From assembly GCF_003991905.1 (NCBI RefSeq), contig NZ_RSCL01000002.1, positions 401,142-465,141 of the forward strand: a stretch of 64,000 nt of DNA, in the 5' to 3' direction. This document shows, in pieces, positions 8,582-17,869 of this stretch; position 1 is the stretch's first letter, and every line of letters starts with the position of its first letter. Under the pieces are notes generated by a model. That model had not been told where the DNA came from. It saw only the letters and a program-made list of their open reading frames with translations, and ran no database searches. This DNA is from Dulcicalothrix desertica PCC 7102. Its GTDB lineage: Bacteria > Cyanobacteriota > Cyanobacteriia > Cyanobacteriales > Nostocaceae. Made by a program: the position numbers and the translations under genes.

Positions 8582-9706
8582 TCAGCGTCTTGGTTTAGGT
8601 AGACGAAACCAAAACCGCGAACCACCTTCAGGACGTGGAGAGTAAGCTATCTCACCACCCCAGCGTTCAATGGTAATTCTACAAAAGTAAAGTCCTAACC
8701 CTATTCTTCCTGGTTTACTTCCTTGAGAGAATTTTTGAAATAAGTTTGCTACTGCATTCGGACGTACACCACTTCCCTCATCATCTACAGCGGCAAAAAT
8801 AAAATCACCATCTTGCCTTAAGTTAATTACTACCGTTGATTCTCTTGGGCTATGGCGGAATGCATTTTCTGCTAAATTTGATATTACCCTTTCTAAACGT
8901 GATTTATCACCCACCACTCTCCAATCAACTGTCATATTAACATCGGCGCCTCCCTGAATGTTTAACAGTAGCCTAATTCTGTTTAAAGCATAAGTAGGAG
9001 TTAAAAATTGTATAACTTCTTGAGCAACACTCAAAATATTAGGGGCGTTTTCGATATCGACATTAAAAGACTCAAGCGATTGTACATCAGCGGAAAATGC
9101 ATCTAAAACCTCTCTAATTAACATTTCTTGCTTAACTGATTGTCTACGACCTATTTCTAAACGTTCTTTTCCTTTAGTTGTTAAATTTTCAAATTCTAAC
9201 AGAGCTAAACAACAATTGATACCGCTTAATTGCCCAGCAATATCATGAATAATACAATGAATTAAAATTTCTTTTTTTTGATTTTCTTTGACTAATTGTT
9301 CATAAGTCAATTGATTTTCGCGCGCTTTTTGGATGATTAACAGTTTTTCTTGATAATCTCCATCTTGTAATTCTACCAACAAAACTTTTTTATCTCCAAC
9401 ACAAATTGCTGAAGCTTCAAAATATTGTTCTCTACCTCTTCTGTCGTATTCTGCCCATGCACCCGAATCAAGCTTGGTAGCATTTCCTTCACGCCAAAAT
9501 TCTTCGGCATCAATTAAAAAGTTTTCTAAAAATGGAAATTCTTGTTCTGGTATTAATAATACCATTCCCGATTCAAGATGACTACGGCAAAATAAGCTTA
9601 TCCAATTGGGAACGGTTCCTATTATTCTAAATGAACCGGGTTCTATCCGCTCTAAAACCAAAATGTCTAACACAGCAAACAAATCTGCGGTAAGAGAGTT
9701 ACTCAT
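8582..9706 (-). CDS. PAS-type sensor histidine kinase (374 aa)
   Basis: Residues 1-125 look like a degenerate PAS-like sensor with no membrane segment, so the kinase is probably cytosolic. The transmitter follows: H-box IHDIAGQL with H154 as the likely phosphorylated residue, N-box NLAENAFRHS, G1 DDEGSGV, F-box LFQKFSQG and G2 GRIGLGLYF. All catalytic boxes are intact. No response regulator gene is adjacent. It is the last gene of a minus-strand unit with a small PAS-like protein, a Rab-like GTPase, an OmpA-domain membrane protein and a coiled-coil protein. Its start lies 25 bases after the preceding gene. It may read out the state of the GTPase; that is inference from the gene order. Confidence 0.88.
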   Translation of the reverse strand: MSNSLTADLFAVLDILVLERIEPGSFRIIGTVPNWISLFCRSHLESGMVLLIPEQEFPFLENFLIDAEEFWREGNATKLDSGAWAEYDRRGREQYFEASAICVGDKKVLLVELQDGDYQEKLLIIQKARENQLTYEQLVKENQKKEILIHCIIHDIAGQLSGINCCLALLEFENLTTKGKERLEIGRRQSVKQEMLIREVLDAFSADVQSLESFNVDIENAPNILSVAQEVIQFLTPTYALNRIRLLLNIQGGADVNMTVDWRVVGDKSRLERVISNLAENAFRHSPRESTVVINLRQDGDFIFAAVDDEGSGVRPNAVANLFQKFSQGSKPGRIGLGLYFCRITIERWGGEIAYSPRPEGGSRFWFRLPKPRR

Positions 9707-9731
9707 GGTGATAACATGGTGTTTTTATAAA

Positions 9732-10133
9732 TTATTGATTGAGAACTCGACTGATTTTTTCTTGCGATAGTGATAATTCATTCGCGTGTTGCTGAATCAG
9801 CGATAGTTGCATTTCATCGACTGTTGCATCTAAAAGTAATACCCAGTCACCTTCTTCGCTAGGAAATATATGAACATCAGCACAAATACCTTCTTCAGTT
9901 TTTAAACGAGGGAGAAATAAGCTCACATCATCCAACGGTAAAAGACCTTCTAAGAAAAAAATTTGCTGTCCAATATTGCGTCCTTTTTGTAAATTACCGA
10001 CTCCGTAAGCTGCTAATTTACCTCCCCACGCTGACAATGCACCATCTTTTTGAACTAGTAGGTAAGCAAGTGAACGATTTTCGAGTAAAAGAGCAATCAA
10101 GTAAGCTATTACGGGAGTAGGAAGTTCTAACAT
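9732..10133 (-). CDS. Small PAS-like protein encoded directly after the GTPase
   Basis: A 133-residue soluble protein. The segment from VQKDGALSAWGGKLAAYG to WVLLLDAT has the spacing of a minimal PAS domain and resembles the N-terminus of the neighbouring histidine kinase; the similarity is by eye only. The ATG at 10133 directly abuts the stop of the GTPase gene, so the two are translationally coupled and probably made in fixed ratio. It could be a GTPase partner or effector. A roadblock-type regulator, as with MglB, is a possible alternative but is not obvious in the sequence. Confidence 0.6.
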   Translation of the reverse strand: MLELPTPVIAYLIALLLENRSLAYLLVQKDGALSAWGGKLAAYGVGNLQKGRNIGQQIFFLEGLLPLDDVSLFLPRLKTEEGICADVHIFPSEEGDWVLLLDATVDEMQLSLIQQHANELSLSQEKISRVLNQ

Positions 10134-10631
10134 TTATCCCTCCAGCATTTTCTTAGTGATAGTTTGAAAAACTTCTTCTACTCCTCGACCAGTTTTTGCG
10201 CTGGTTTTTACTATATTCCATCCTCTTTGCGTCAAGTCATTTATTTCATCTATATCAATTTCCCATTCATCGCTTAAATCAGATTTATTCATAACTAATA
10301 TAAATGGAACTTTTCCGATGGTTTCTTCGACTTTGACTTGTAGATTAAAGGCTTTTTCTAAGGTACTACGTCGAGTGCCATCAACTACTAACAAGTAAGC
10401 TGATGAACCACGTAAATAGGACATACGTACTTTTTGAAATTCATCTTCACCATATAAATCCCATAAAATTAAATTTAACTCTTTATCATTATAATTAACT
10501 GTTTTTTTATCAATCTTTACGCCAACGGTAGTTTGATATTTTTCAGAAAAAATGCTGTGGACAAATCTTGCGATTAAACTCGTCTTTCCTGTTGCAAACG
10601 AACCGACCATACAAACTTTTTTTTGAAGCAT
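10134..10631 (-). CDS. Rab/Ras-like small GTPase
   Basis: A single-domain protein of 165 residues. G1 is GSFATGKTS, a switch-I threonine lies in KYQTTVGVK, G3 is WDLYGED (DxxG), G4 is NKSD and G5 is TSAK. The order and length are those of eukaryote-like Ras/Rab GTPases found in some bacteria. The C-terminus has no cysteine for prenylation. The switch-II glutamine that in Ras follows DxxG (DTAGQE) is replaced: the motif reads DLYGED, so intrinsic GTP hydrolysis may differ. It sits between an OmpA-domain membrane protein (35 bases upstream) and a coupled PAS-like protein. Confidence 0.9.
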   Translation of the reverse strand: MLQKKVCMVGSFATGKTSLIARFVHSIFSEKYQTTVGVKIDKKTVNYNDKELNLILWDLYGEDEFQKVRMSYLRGSSAYLLVVDGTRRSTLEKAFNLQVKVEETIGKVPFILVMNKSDLSDEWEIDIDEINDLTQRGWNIVKTSAKTGRGVEEVFQTITKKMLEG

Positions 10632-10666
10632 ATAAAAGTAACAAACCCTCTCCCTACCGTTAATTG

Positions 10667-12439
10667 TTATTTCAAATTCTCTATGAATATTTTCAAGGTA
10701 ATTCTGCGCGCACGTGTCATATCTTGTTTATTTGTCGATTGAGTTGAACCAACACCAATAATTTTTAGGTTTGCTTTATTTATTCCTTGCGATACTAAAA
10801 AATCTTGTACTTTCGACGCGCGCTGTTGACTCAGTTGTTTATTTTGTTCTTCACCTCCAGTTATACTAGTATGTCCGATAATTTGAATTTTCACATCTTT
10901 ACCAAAAGAATCTGCAATTTCTAATAGCCTCTTTACTTCTGATGCTATTTTTGGTAACTCACTTGTCTCTGATGGAAGCAAATCTGTTGAACCGTTTTTA
11001 AATAGCAATATTCTTTGTTCTAGTTGTTTTCGATAAGTGTTAAGCTTTTCAAGGCTAGAATCAACAAGATTATTTTCTTGGTATTGAATTACTCCTGGAA
11101 TAAAACGCCATGTTCTCTGCGTGTCTGATATCCATTTTATTGGTGCCGAACCTGTTGCTGTTAAAGTTCCGTCGTCAAAACTTAATGATACACTTTTCGG
11201 AGGTTTGAGTAATTGTTGTGCGCGCTTAACAACAAATTCTGGTTCCAAAGACACAAATGGTATCCATTTACTATTTACCAATTTCCCGTTAATATCATAT
11301 TTTCGCAAAATTTTATTTGGGTCAACTGCTAAAGGGTCACGCATTCCATTAATAATATAGCTGCCGTTACGATGTTCTGCTTTTGTAATGGCAATTCCCG
11401 GTTGCGCTGATAAATCTTCTACGGCTGCATCCCATCTGTACTGGTCACGAATAGTAAAAAACCCCCAAGCACCTACAACCAAAGTTATTAAACCAGCTAA
11501 AGCATATGCATAACTATAATTTTTCTGAGCAGGTATTTGGTAACGAGCTTCAAGACAATCTTCTAGATACGGAACAGCTTCAGAAAATGGTTCTGTTTCC
11601 CCAGTAAAGGAATTAAGTTGACGGTCGAGTCGTAGATGGATTTTTTCGACTGAATTTTTAAAACTTAATCTTAATTCTTGAGGTGCGTTTCCTCGTATAA
11701 TACCTGCTAATACAGCGAAGGGTCCCTCTTCAATCCAAATTGTTAGTTCTCCAAACTGTAAAGTTTGCAGCATCTCATCTTTTTGAACATGAAATGAGTC
11801 TTTGACAAAATCTTGAATTGCCGTTAGCATTGCCGATACCAAATCTGGGTCTTGCATTGCTACTTGGGGTGCGACAATATGCTGTAATAATAATCCTGTT
11901 TCTTTATGAATTAAAAAAACCTGCTCGACACGATAAATTAAGGTTCGCAGCAATACGATTTCAGCAAACGATTTACCTGTTTGCTTTGCTTCGAGGCGCC
12001 ATTTAAAACTTTGAGGTGATAAACTGTGTTCCAGGGTTTGATTCAATGATTGAATCATCTCGGAAAGGGCGCTTGAAATCGCACGACGAGTTGCAGGTGC
12101 TATAATCGGGAAAATCGTGTTAGAAAGAATATTAAAGTCTTTTCTTATAGAAGATTCAATCGCTTGCTCGATAGTAGGAACAAATGCTTCACTTAGCTGC
12201 TTGTCTTGCATTGTTCGCAGTATTATAGCCTGCGGTAAAATTTGACTAATATTTTCAGCTTTAACTTCGATTTCGTCTATACGTTCATATATATGATTAA
12301 GCTTAGAAGTCTCAATTCCTAACAGTAAACTGCGGAGTTCCTCTAGCTCCTCTAGCTCCTCTAGCTCCGAAGCCCTTTTTTGATAATTTTCATGCTGATT
12401 CGGCAATTTACTCGAACCATTCGTTGAATGCTCATTCAT
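10667..12439 (-). CDS. Membrane protein with cytosolic sensor-like region and C-terminal OmpA domain
   Basis: The protein has 590 residues. The N-terminus is charged and coiled, with an LEE repeat at residues 27-36. Residues 145-260 form a compact domain (VEQVFLIHKETGLLLQHI, LVSAMLTAIQDFVKDSF, IWIEEGPFAVLAGIIRG) that looks like a sensor or roadblock/longin-like fold. One transmembrane helix lies at about 309-330. The C-terminal 110 residues are an OmpA/MotB peptidoglycan-binding domain (IQIIGHTSITGG, LSQQRASKVQDFLVSQGI, ARRITLKIF). The topology suggests that it anchors to the cell wall outside and presents the N-terminal region to the cytosolic GTPase encoded next. The domains are clear; the coupling is inference. 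Confidence 0.82.
   Translation of the reverse strand: MNEHSTNGSSKLPNQHENYQKRASELEELEELEELRSLLLGIETSKLNHIYERIDEIEVKAENISQILPQAIILRTMQDKQLSEAFVPTIEQAIESSIRKDFNILSNTIFPIIAPATRRAISSALSEMIQSLNQTLEHSLSPQSFKWRLEAKQTGKSFAEIVLLRTLIYRVEQVFLIHKETGLLLQHIVAPQVAMQDPDLVSAMLTAIQDFVKDSFHVQKDEMLQTLQFGELTIWIEEGPFAVLAGIIRGNAPQELRLSFKNSVEKIHLRLDRQLNSFTGETEPFSEAVPYLEDCLEARYQIPAQKNYSYAYALAGLITLVVGAWGFFTIRDQYRWDAAVEDLSAQPGIAITKAEHRNGSYIINGMRDPLAVDPNKILRKYDINGKLVNSKWIPFVSLEPEFVVKRAQQLLKPPKSVSLSFDDGTLTATGSAPIKWISDTQRTWRFIPGVIQYQENNLVDSSLEKLNTYRKQLEQRILLFKNGSTDLLPSETSELPKIASEVKRLLEIADSFGKDVKIQIIGHTSITGGEEQNKQLSQQRASKVQDFLVSQGINKANLKIIGVGSTQSTNKQDMTRARRITLKIFIENLK
12337..12368. repeat. Nine-base coding tandem repeat
   Basis: CTCTAGCTC is repeated more than three times within the OmpA-domain gene. 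It encodes the LEE tripeptide repeat. The nine-base unit allows copy-number change without a frameshift. Confidence 0.9.
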
Positions 12440-12576
12440 TAATTCAATTCCCCCAATTATTTGAATACATAGTGTGTAAGATAATCATTCGCAAGTTAGG
12501 ATGAAACTGAATTTTCTCACACCAATCTAGTATTATGGGTTACTTCGACAGTAATTTTTAATATTACCGCTCAATC

Positions 12577-13188
12577 TTACTGAGAATTCAATCGAATTGC
12601 CATTTCGCTTAATAAGTTGGCTAAAGTCGAACGGTCTGTTTTTGCCTGCCGTAAATCTTGCGACTCACGCTGTAAAACTGCTAAGATTTCTTCATATTTT
12701 TGTAATATGTCGTTTTGTAAATTTTTAGATTGGTTGAGTATCTGGTCGCGTAAGTCACGCTGAGTATTATTAATATTGTCGTCGAGTTGAGTCAGTTTTT
12801 TTTCTAAGGCTGTAATAATCTTCTTGTTATCCTCTACCAGTACTCGTAGTCCTTCATCACGTGTGCTTTGCTCGTTAACAATACGTTGCGACAATGATTC
12901 TACTTCTTGCTTGATATAATTTTCAATACTATCCAAACGCTTCCTAGAATCTTCGCGTAAACTAGCGCACTCTTTTAAAAAACGTTCTTCCAAACGGGCA
13001 AGCTTCTTTTCAACTTCCCGCATTTGGTTGCCAAATAAGATATCTCGAACTTTGTCTAAACTATTGGCTTCATTGATATTTTGGTTATTAAATCCAGGTT
13101 TGCTATGATTATGAATCGAGCCTAGCTGGACTGCATCGATAAAATTATGATTAGTTTCGCTTTCCATATCGGGTGACTGCATAAACAA
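12577..13188 (-). CDS. Coiled-coil protein, first gene of the GTPase/OmpA unit
   Basis: A 203-residue soluble protein. From about residue 50 it is almost all heptad-like helix rich in E, K, Q, L and R, for example REVEKKLARLEERFLKE, KKIITALEKKLTQLDDNI and LQRESQDLRQAK. I see no membrane segment and no catalytic motif. It precedes the OmpA-domain gene by 137 bases in the same direction and ends the cluster upstream. It may be a scaffold for the GTPase system. An in-frame ATG at 13182 is an alternative start. Confidence 0.7.
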   Translation of the reverse strand: MFMQSPDMESETNHNFIDAVQLGSIHNHSKPGFNNQNINEANSLDKVRDILFGNQMREVEKKLARLEERFLKECASLREDSRKRLDSIENYIKQEVESLSQRIVNEQSTRDEGLRVLVEDNKKIITALEKKLTQLDDNINNTQRDLRDQILNQSKNLQNDILQKYEEILAVLQRESQDLRQAKTDRSTLANLLSEMAIRLNSQ

Positions 13189-13373
13189 TTCCTTTGTACT
13201 ATATTATTTGTATCTAGAAGCGAAGATTTAGCTTGGCTAAAAAGATACAGGAGTTACTTGTAAATGTGACTTTTACATACTACCCGAAAAACCAGTATTG
13301 CTAACATTAACCATAAATATCATCTTTCTAGAGCTGGAGATTTGTGACCAATGAGCAAAGCTGCACAACAAAA

Positions 13374-13404
13374 GAGACAAAAGTCACACTAAGACTTTTG
13401 CCTC
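13374..13404. terminator. Hairpin downstream of the antiporter gene
   Basis: GAGACAAAAGTC pairs with GACTTTTGCCTC with one mismatch around a 7-base loop. It lies 28 bases past the antiporter stop codon (minus strand), in a terminator-like position. Confidence 0.55.
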
Positions 13405-13431
13405 TACCTAAATATCATACAGTAAAAATTG

Positions 13432-14826
13432 TTACCGGGTTATATCAAGCTGATTTAATTCTTTCTGGGGGTCAGATGATTCTTTAAATGCTAGCCTTAG
13501 CAAAGGTGGAGCGATAAAGGTTGTTAAAATCACCATTACGATAATGGCTGCTTGTAAAGGTTTATCCAATACTCCACTAGCAGCACCAATGCCTGCAAAT
13601 ACTAAGCCAACTTCACCCCGTGGAATCATGCCAACACCAATTGCTACACGGTTGATTCCAGGTTGACCGAAAACTGCCCACCCAGTGACGACTTTACCAA
13701 TTATCGCGACTATAATCAAAAACGTTGCAATAATTAATCCTTCACGATTTGCTGGGGTGCTTGGATTGAGAACACTGAGGTCAACTTTGGCGCCAACAGT
13801 GATAAAGAAAATTGGTACTAAAATATCTGCTATTGGTTTAACTTGTTCGTCAAGTTCTTTACGTTTGTCGGTTTCGTCAAGCACTAAACCTGCTGCAAAG
13901 GCGCCTAAAATAGCTTCTAAATGAATCGCATTGCCAATAAATGCCATGAAGAAGGCAAATACAAGAGCGGGGATAATAATATTTCCGCGCGTTTGCAATC
14001 TATCAGCAGCTGCAACAAATGATTTATTAAAGAATTTACCAAGTAGAATCGAGCCAATGAGAAACGAAGTTGCGCTGACAATCAAATATATAACGTTGGC
14101 AATATCAACCTCACCTGTTTTAGCAAGACTGGCAACAACTGCTAGAACAATAATGCCTAAAATATCATCGATAACAGCGGCGCCAACAATAATTTGACCT
14201 TCGCGAGATTTGAGTTGCCCAATTTCAGAAAGAACTTTGGAGGTAATGCCAATACTGGTTGCTGTTAATGCTGCACCCGCGAAAATTGCCGGAATAGCTG
14301 GGAAGTTGAAAAGATAAATTAATCCTATGGTTCCAGCACCAAAAGGAACAGCGACCCCAACACAAGCTACAATTGTTGCCTGATAACCGACTTTGGTTAA
14401 TTCTTTTAAATCAGACTCCAAGCCAATTTCAAACAATAGGATAATTACTCCGATTTCAGCTAAGACTGACACAACCTCGCTTTGCGCCTCAAAAATAGAG
14501 GTTACAGCATCGGGGGTAAGGTTCCCAATAAACTGTAAAACAGTCATAAGCACCGAATCTCCTGCATCTGCACCACCTTCAGGAAATACAAGTAAATGTA
14601 AAACTGAGGCGCCGACAATAACACCTGCAACTAATTCACCTAAAACAGGCGGTAAATTTATTTTTCTAGATATTTCTCCGCCGAGTTTACTAGCTATGTA
14701 AACTACAATTAAGCTCAGTAGTACACCAGTTAGGACGATGGGACTATACTCAGAAGGAGTGGCTGTTCCCAGTAGTAGAGATGGGAAACTAAACGAAGAT
14801 AGCCAGGTACTGGGATTTAAAATCAT
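13432..14826 (-). CDS. CPA2-family cation/proton antiporter (NhaS-like)
   Basis: A 464-residue protein with about 12 hydrophobic segments. Motifs are LPPVLGELVAGVIVGAS in helices 1-2, a conserved acidic pair in AAVIDDILGIIVLA (the ion-binding DD), and GMIPRGEVGLVFAGIGAASG near the end, typical of NhaS3/KefB-type exchangers. There is no C-terminal TrkA-N domain. It follows bicA in the same orientation. BicA imports bicarbonate with sodium, so an Na+/H+ antiporter here would recycle sodium; bicA next to an nhaS-type gene is a known arrangement. The exact ion cannot be proven from sequence. Confidence 0.85.
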   Translation of the reverse strand: MILNPSTWLSSFSFPSLLLGTATPSEYSPIVLTGVLLSLIVVYIASKLGGEISRKINLPPVLGELVAGVIVGASVLHLLVFPEGGADAGDSVLMTVLQFIGNLTPDAVTSIFEAQSEVVSVLAEIGVIILLFEIGLESDLKELTKVGYQATIVACVGVAVPFGAGTIGLIYLFNFPAIPAIFAGAALTATSIGITSKVLSEIGQLKSREGQIIVGAAVIDDILGIIVLAVVASLAKTGEVDIANVIYLIVSATSFLIGSILLGKFFNKSFVAAADRLQTRGNIIIPALVFAFFMAFIGNAIHLEAILGAFAAGLVLDETDKRKELDEQVKPIADILVPIFFITVGAKVDLSVLNPSTPANREGLIIATFLIIVAIIGKVVTGWAVFGQPGINRVAIGVGMIPRGEVGLVFAGIGAASGVLDKPLQAAIIVMVILTTFIAPPLLRLAFKESSDPQKELNQLDITR

Positions 14827-14865
14827 CTTTTGATTTTGGGTTTTGGGATTTAGGGTTATCGTGGA

Positions 14866-14919
14866 GGGCGGGTTTAGTGAGGTATCGAGTTAAATTGTAG
14901 GATATCTGTTAACCCGCCC
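14866..14919. repeat. Inverted repeat between bicA and the antiporter gene
   Basis: GGGCGGGTT (14866-14874) and AACCCGCCC (14911-14919) flank a 36-base loop. It could partly attenuate read-through from bicA into the antiporter gene. Confidence 0.6.
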
Positions 14920-14926
14920 GTACTAG

Positions 14927-16654
14927 TTAAGCGTTTTTAGGTTGAATGGGGTAATCGTAGGATGAACCTTCTTGTGGATATTCTTTGCTAGTAGAGACCT
15001 TAGCGGAACTTGGATTCACAATTACTAGTGCTTGTCTAAGAGCATCAGCGCGTTCGCTAAATAAATTATGTTGGGGAATAATTTGGAAAATTCCAAACTT
15101 TTCTAAGCGTTTTTTCACTTTACCAGCGGCGCCAACAATAAATACCTGACGACCTTTATCAACCGCATCTTTAATTGCATTTTCAAGTGCCAACGAAGCA
15201 GTCACACCCAACATTGGGACATCGCTTAAATCCATAATTACAACGTCGCTGTCTGCCATTGCAGAGTGTTCGCGCGCAATTGCTTTCGATACCCCAAAAA
15301 TCATCGGCCCGCTGAGGTAGAACAGTAATACGCGACCATTTGCCAAATCGAACAAGCGCTTCTCTTCTGCGTTCAAAACAATTGCATCATCTGCATCGGT
15401 AATTGTTTTGACTTCTTCACCTTGCATTTCGGAAAGACGCTCAATTGTCAAGATGTTCGCAATAAACACCCCAATACCAACTGCCACAATTAAGTCTACA
15501 AATACTGTCAGGAGCAATACACCATACATGATGATTGAACCTTTGAGAGAGACTTTGTGCGAGCGCTTCAAGAAACTCCAGTCAAGAATGTCAATACCAA
15601 CTTTTAACGCAATACCCGCTAATACAGCCATTGGAATTGGTTGAGTTAAACGAGCTGCTCCCAAAACAACGACTAATAAGATTAATGCACGAGTCAAACC
15701 TGATACAGCTGTCTTGGCGCCAGTTTGAATGTTTACAACGGTACCCATTGTGGCGCCAGCACCAGGTAAACCACCACACAAACCAGAAATTAAGTTACCA
15801 ATACCTTGACCAATTAATTCTTTGTCAGATTTATGTTCGGTACGGGTTAAGCTATCTGCAATTACCGCTGTTAATAATGTATCAATACATCCCAAAATAC
15901 CTAACATCACCCCGTCAACCAGCATGACTGTAACTTGACCGGGTGTGAAAGTTGGCATTTGAATGGTGGGCAAACCAACAGGTATTTCACCAATCCGTTT
16001 GATATCAGCGTTACCGAAGACTGTTAATGAAACTATGGTACCAACAATTAACGCGACAAGTTGAGGTGGTACAATGCGCTTGACTTTAGCTGGCATCAAG
16101 AAAATAATCGCCAGCGTTAAAATTCCTAATGTCGCTTCCGCAGGATTTATATTAGATAGCAACTGCGGTAGATTTTGCACTATCCCCAAGACACCACCTT
16201 TAGGGTTAGGTTGTCCGACAAACGGAGCAATTTGAAGAATAATCAAAATTACACCGATACCAGACATGAAGCCAGAGATAACACTGTAAGGCATTAAGGT
16301 AATATATTTACCCAATCTAAAAATACCAAACAGAATTTGAAATATCCCTGCCAACATAACGACGGTAAAAGCCATCGCTAAACCGTTTTCTGGGTTAGCA
16401 GCGGTTAAAGAAGCAATGATAGTAGTAATTACTACTGTCATTGGTCCAGTCGGTTCGGAAATTAAAGTTGGTGTACCGCCAAATAATGCAGCAAAGAAAC
16501 CAACACAAACTGCACCATAAAGACCAGCGACTGCACCGGCGCCACTTGCAACACCGAAGGCAAGTGCAAGCGGTAGAGAAACAATTGCTGCTGTAACACC
16601 ACCAAAGATGTCACCGCGTAAGTTTCTGAAATGGATTTGATTAGTTATTCCCAT
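14927..16654 (-). CDS. bicA: SulP-family sodium-dependent bicarbonate transporter BicA
   Basis: The protein has 575 residues. The N-terminal IHFRNLRGDIFGGVTAAIVS, the segment FGGTPTLISEPTGPMTVV and TRTEHKSDKELIGQGIGNL match the cyanobacterial BicA I know well. Ten or more membrane segments are followed from about residue 435 by a STAS domain (VLLFYLSGPMIFGVSKAIAR, DLSDVPMLGVTASLALE). BicA is a low-affinity, high-flux bicarbonate importer feeding the carboxysome. An antiporter gene follows 100 bases downstream in the same direction. The ATG at 16654 matches the usual family N-terminus (MxITN). Confidence 0.93.
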   Translation of the reverse strand: MGITNQIHFRNLRGDIFGGVTAAIVSLPLALAFGVASGAGAVAGLYGAVCVGFFAALFGGTPTLISEPTGPMTVVITTIIASLTAANPENGLAMAFTVVMLAGIFQILFGIFRLGKYITLMPYSVISGFMSGIGVILIILQIAPFVGQPNPKGGVLGIVQNLPQLLSNINPAEATLGILTLAIIFLMPAKVKRIVPPQLVALIVGTIVSLTVFGNADIKRIGEIPVGLPTIQMPTFTPGQVTVMLVDGVMLGILGCIDTLLTAVIADSLTRTEHKSDKELIGQGIGNLISGLCGGLPGAGATMGTVVNIQTGAKTAVSGLTRALILLVVVLGAARLTQPIPMAVLAGIALKVGIDILDWSFLKRSHKVSLKGSIIMYGVLLLTVFVDLIVAVGIGVFIANILTIERLSEMQGEEVKTITDADDAIVLNAEEKRLFDLANGRVLLFYLSGPMIFGVSKAIAREHSAMADSDVVIMDLSDVPMLGVTASLALENAIKDAVDKGRQVFIVGAAGKVKKRLEKFGIFQIIPQHNLFSERADALRQALVIVNPSSAKVSTSKEYPQEGSSYDYPIQPKNA

Positions 16655-16794
16655 CTTTCTGATAAATCGGTAGAACTGAATACTGGGCTAAATATTTGAC
16701 AGCTTAATTTCGCTATTAACTTGTGTTTTCCTCAGTGAGATAAAAACTCTTTGATAATTGTGTTACACAAATTACATGAGTTACGCAAAAATCC

Positions 16795-16866
16795 TAGAAA
16801 CCTGGTTTATGCAGCCGAAAACTTATAATAAAAACGACCATTTTGCGTAGAAACCAGGTTTATGTA
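16795..16866. repeat. Paired AAACCNGGTTT palindromes
   Basis: TAGAAACCTGGTTTATG and GTAGAAACCAGGTTTATG lie on either side of a 36-base A/T-rich spacer. They belong to the family described at 8509. Confidence 0.85.
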
Positions 16867-17780
16867 GCGTAAGTCCTAGAATTAATTACACAGCCATCTT
16901 TTATACACATATAGAGAAAGATTGGTGCTTGTGTATTTGGCAACTATTATTTTTGTTGCAATTTTTTACCTTATTCTCTATAGCAGCTCTAAGAAAAAGT
17001 GATGCACACGCAATTTTAAAAGTGTTATTCTAACTAAAGAAGCTCAATTCTTTAGTAAAAACAATCTATAACGTATGAACCTTAATTAGCTCTATAAGGT
17101 TAATAAGGGTTTATTAGTGGTAATTAGTGAATTATGGCTTGAACGCTAATTTTACCATCATTTGTTTTCTAATTGACTTATTATCTTAATAAATAAGATT
17201 AGAAAATTCTATCTTATTTTTAAGAACGCAGTTTCCAGTGCATTGGGCTTATGACTAAAAGCTGACTTTTTATAAGCTAATTTTAAAAACGTTGATTTAA
17301 AGAAGATTGGTCATAAATTATCCCGAAAGGTAAGATGTATTTTTTTGCATATAGCAACGCTATACAAGAGGTATAATTTACTCCTTGTACTTAAATACGT
17401 AACGTATTAAGCGAGCATCAAGTAAACTAAGCAAAATTTCACCCAGTTTAACCGCTCAATGAATTAAATGCAAACGCATTTAGATTTGAATCTAGTATCA
17501 GTGGACACCAAACTCAAATCAATATGTATAGCTTACAGCTTTTCTTGTCTCAGTGGTCAATGCAAAGATGATAATTATAAAACAATTATTAAATCAAGTG
17601 CATAGTATTAAATCTATACATTGGTTTTTATTAAAAAATGCTTTGCAGGATAAATTTAAATTATCTTGGGCTATCGCGATGCATGATATTCCTTTTGGTA
17701 GAAGACAAGAGAGAAATTTTATATTTTACCCTTGTTTACCTCATTTGTATTCTGTTCTTGCAGCATTGTCAACAAGCTCA

Positions 17781-17848
17781 AAGAAACCGGGCTTCTCTAC
17801 GGAAGATTAACGTTTTTAGGAATATCTTTCTCAAGAAGCCCGGTTTCT
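17781..17848. terminator. Long-armed hairpin at the end of the nrt transcript
   Basis: AGAAACCGGGCTTCT and AGAAGCCCGGTTTCT pair perfectly around a loop of about 38 bases, 22 bases beyond the nrtD stop codon (minus strand). It belongs to the AAACCNGGTTT repeat family and may end or stabilise the nrt transcript. Confidence 0.6.
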
Positions 17849-17869
17849 AATCGAGGTGAAAGATATCAG

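Larger units (their letters stand above)
16655..17869. other. Long intergenic region between bicA and nrtD
   Basis: No supported gene lies in these 1.2 kb. They must hold the bicA promoter (minus strand) and the end of the nrt transcript. Visible elements are AGAAACCNGGTTT-type palindromes (16795-16866 and 17781-17848), a small palindrome TATAGC-AAC-GCTATA (17350-17364), and just after it an imperfect inverted repeat ACAAGAGGTA/TACTCCTTGT. Short frames at 17553-18058 run through the repeat and look random. Confidence 0.65.
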
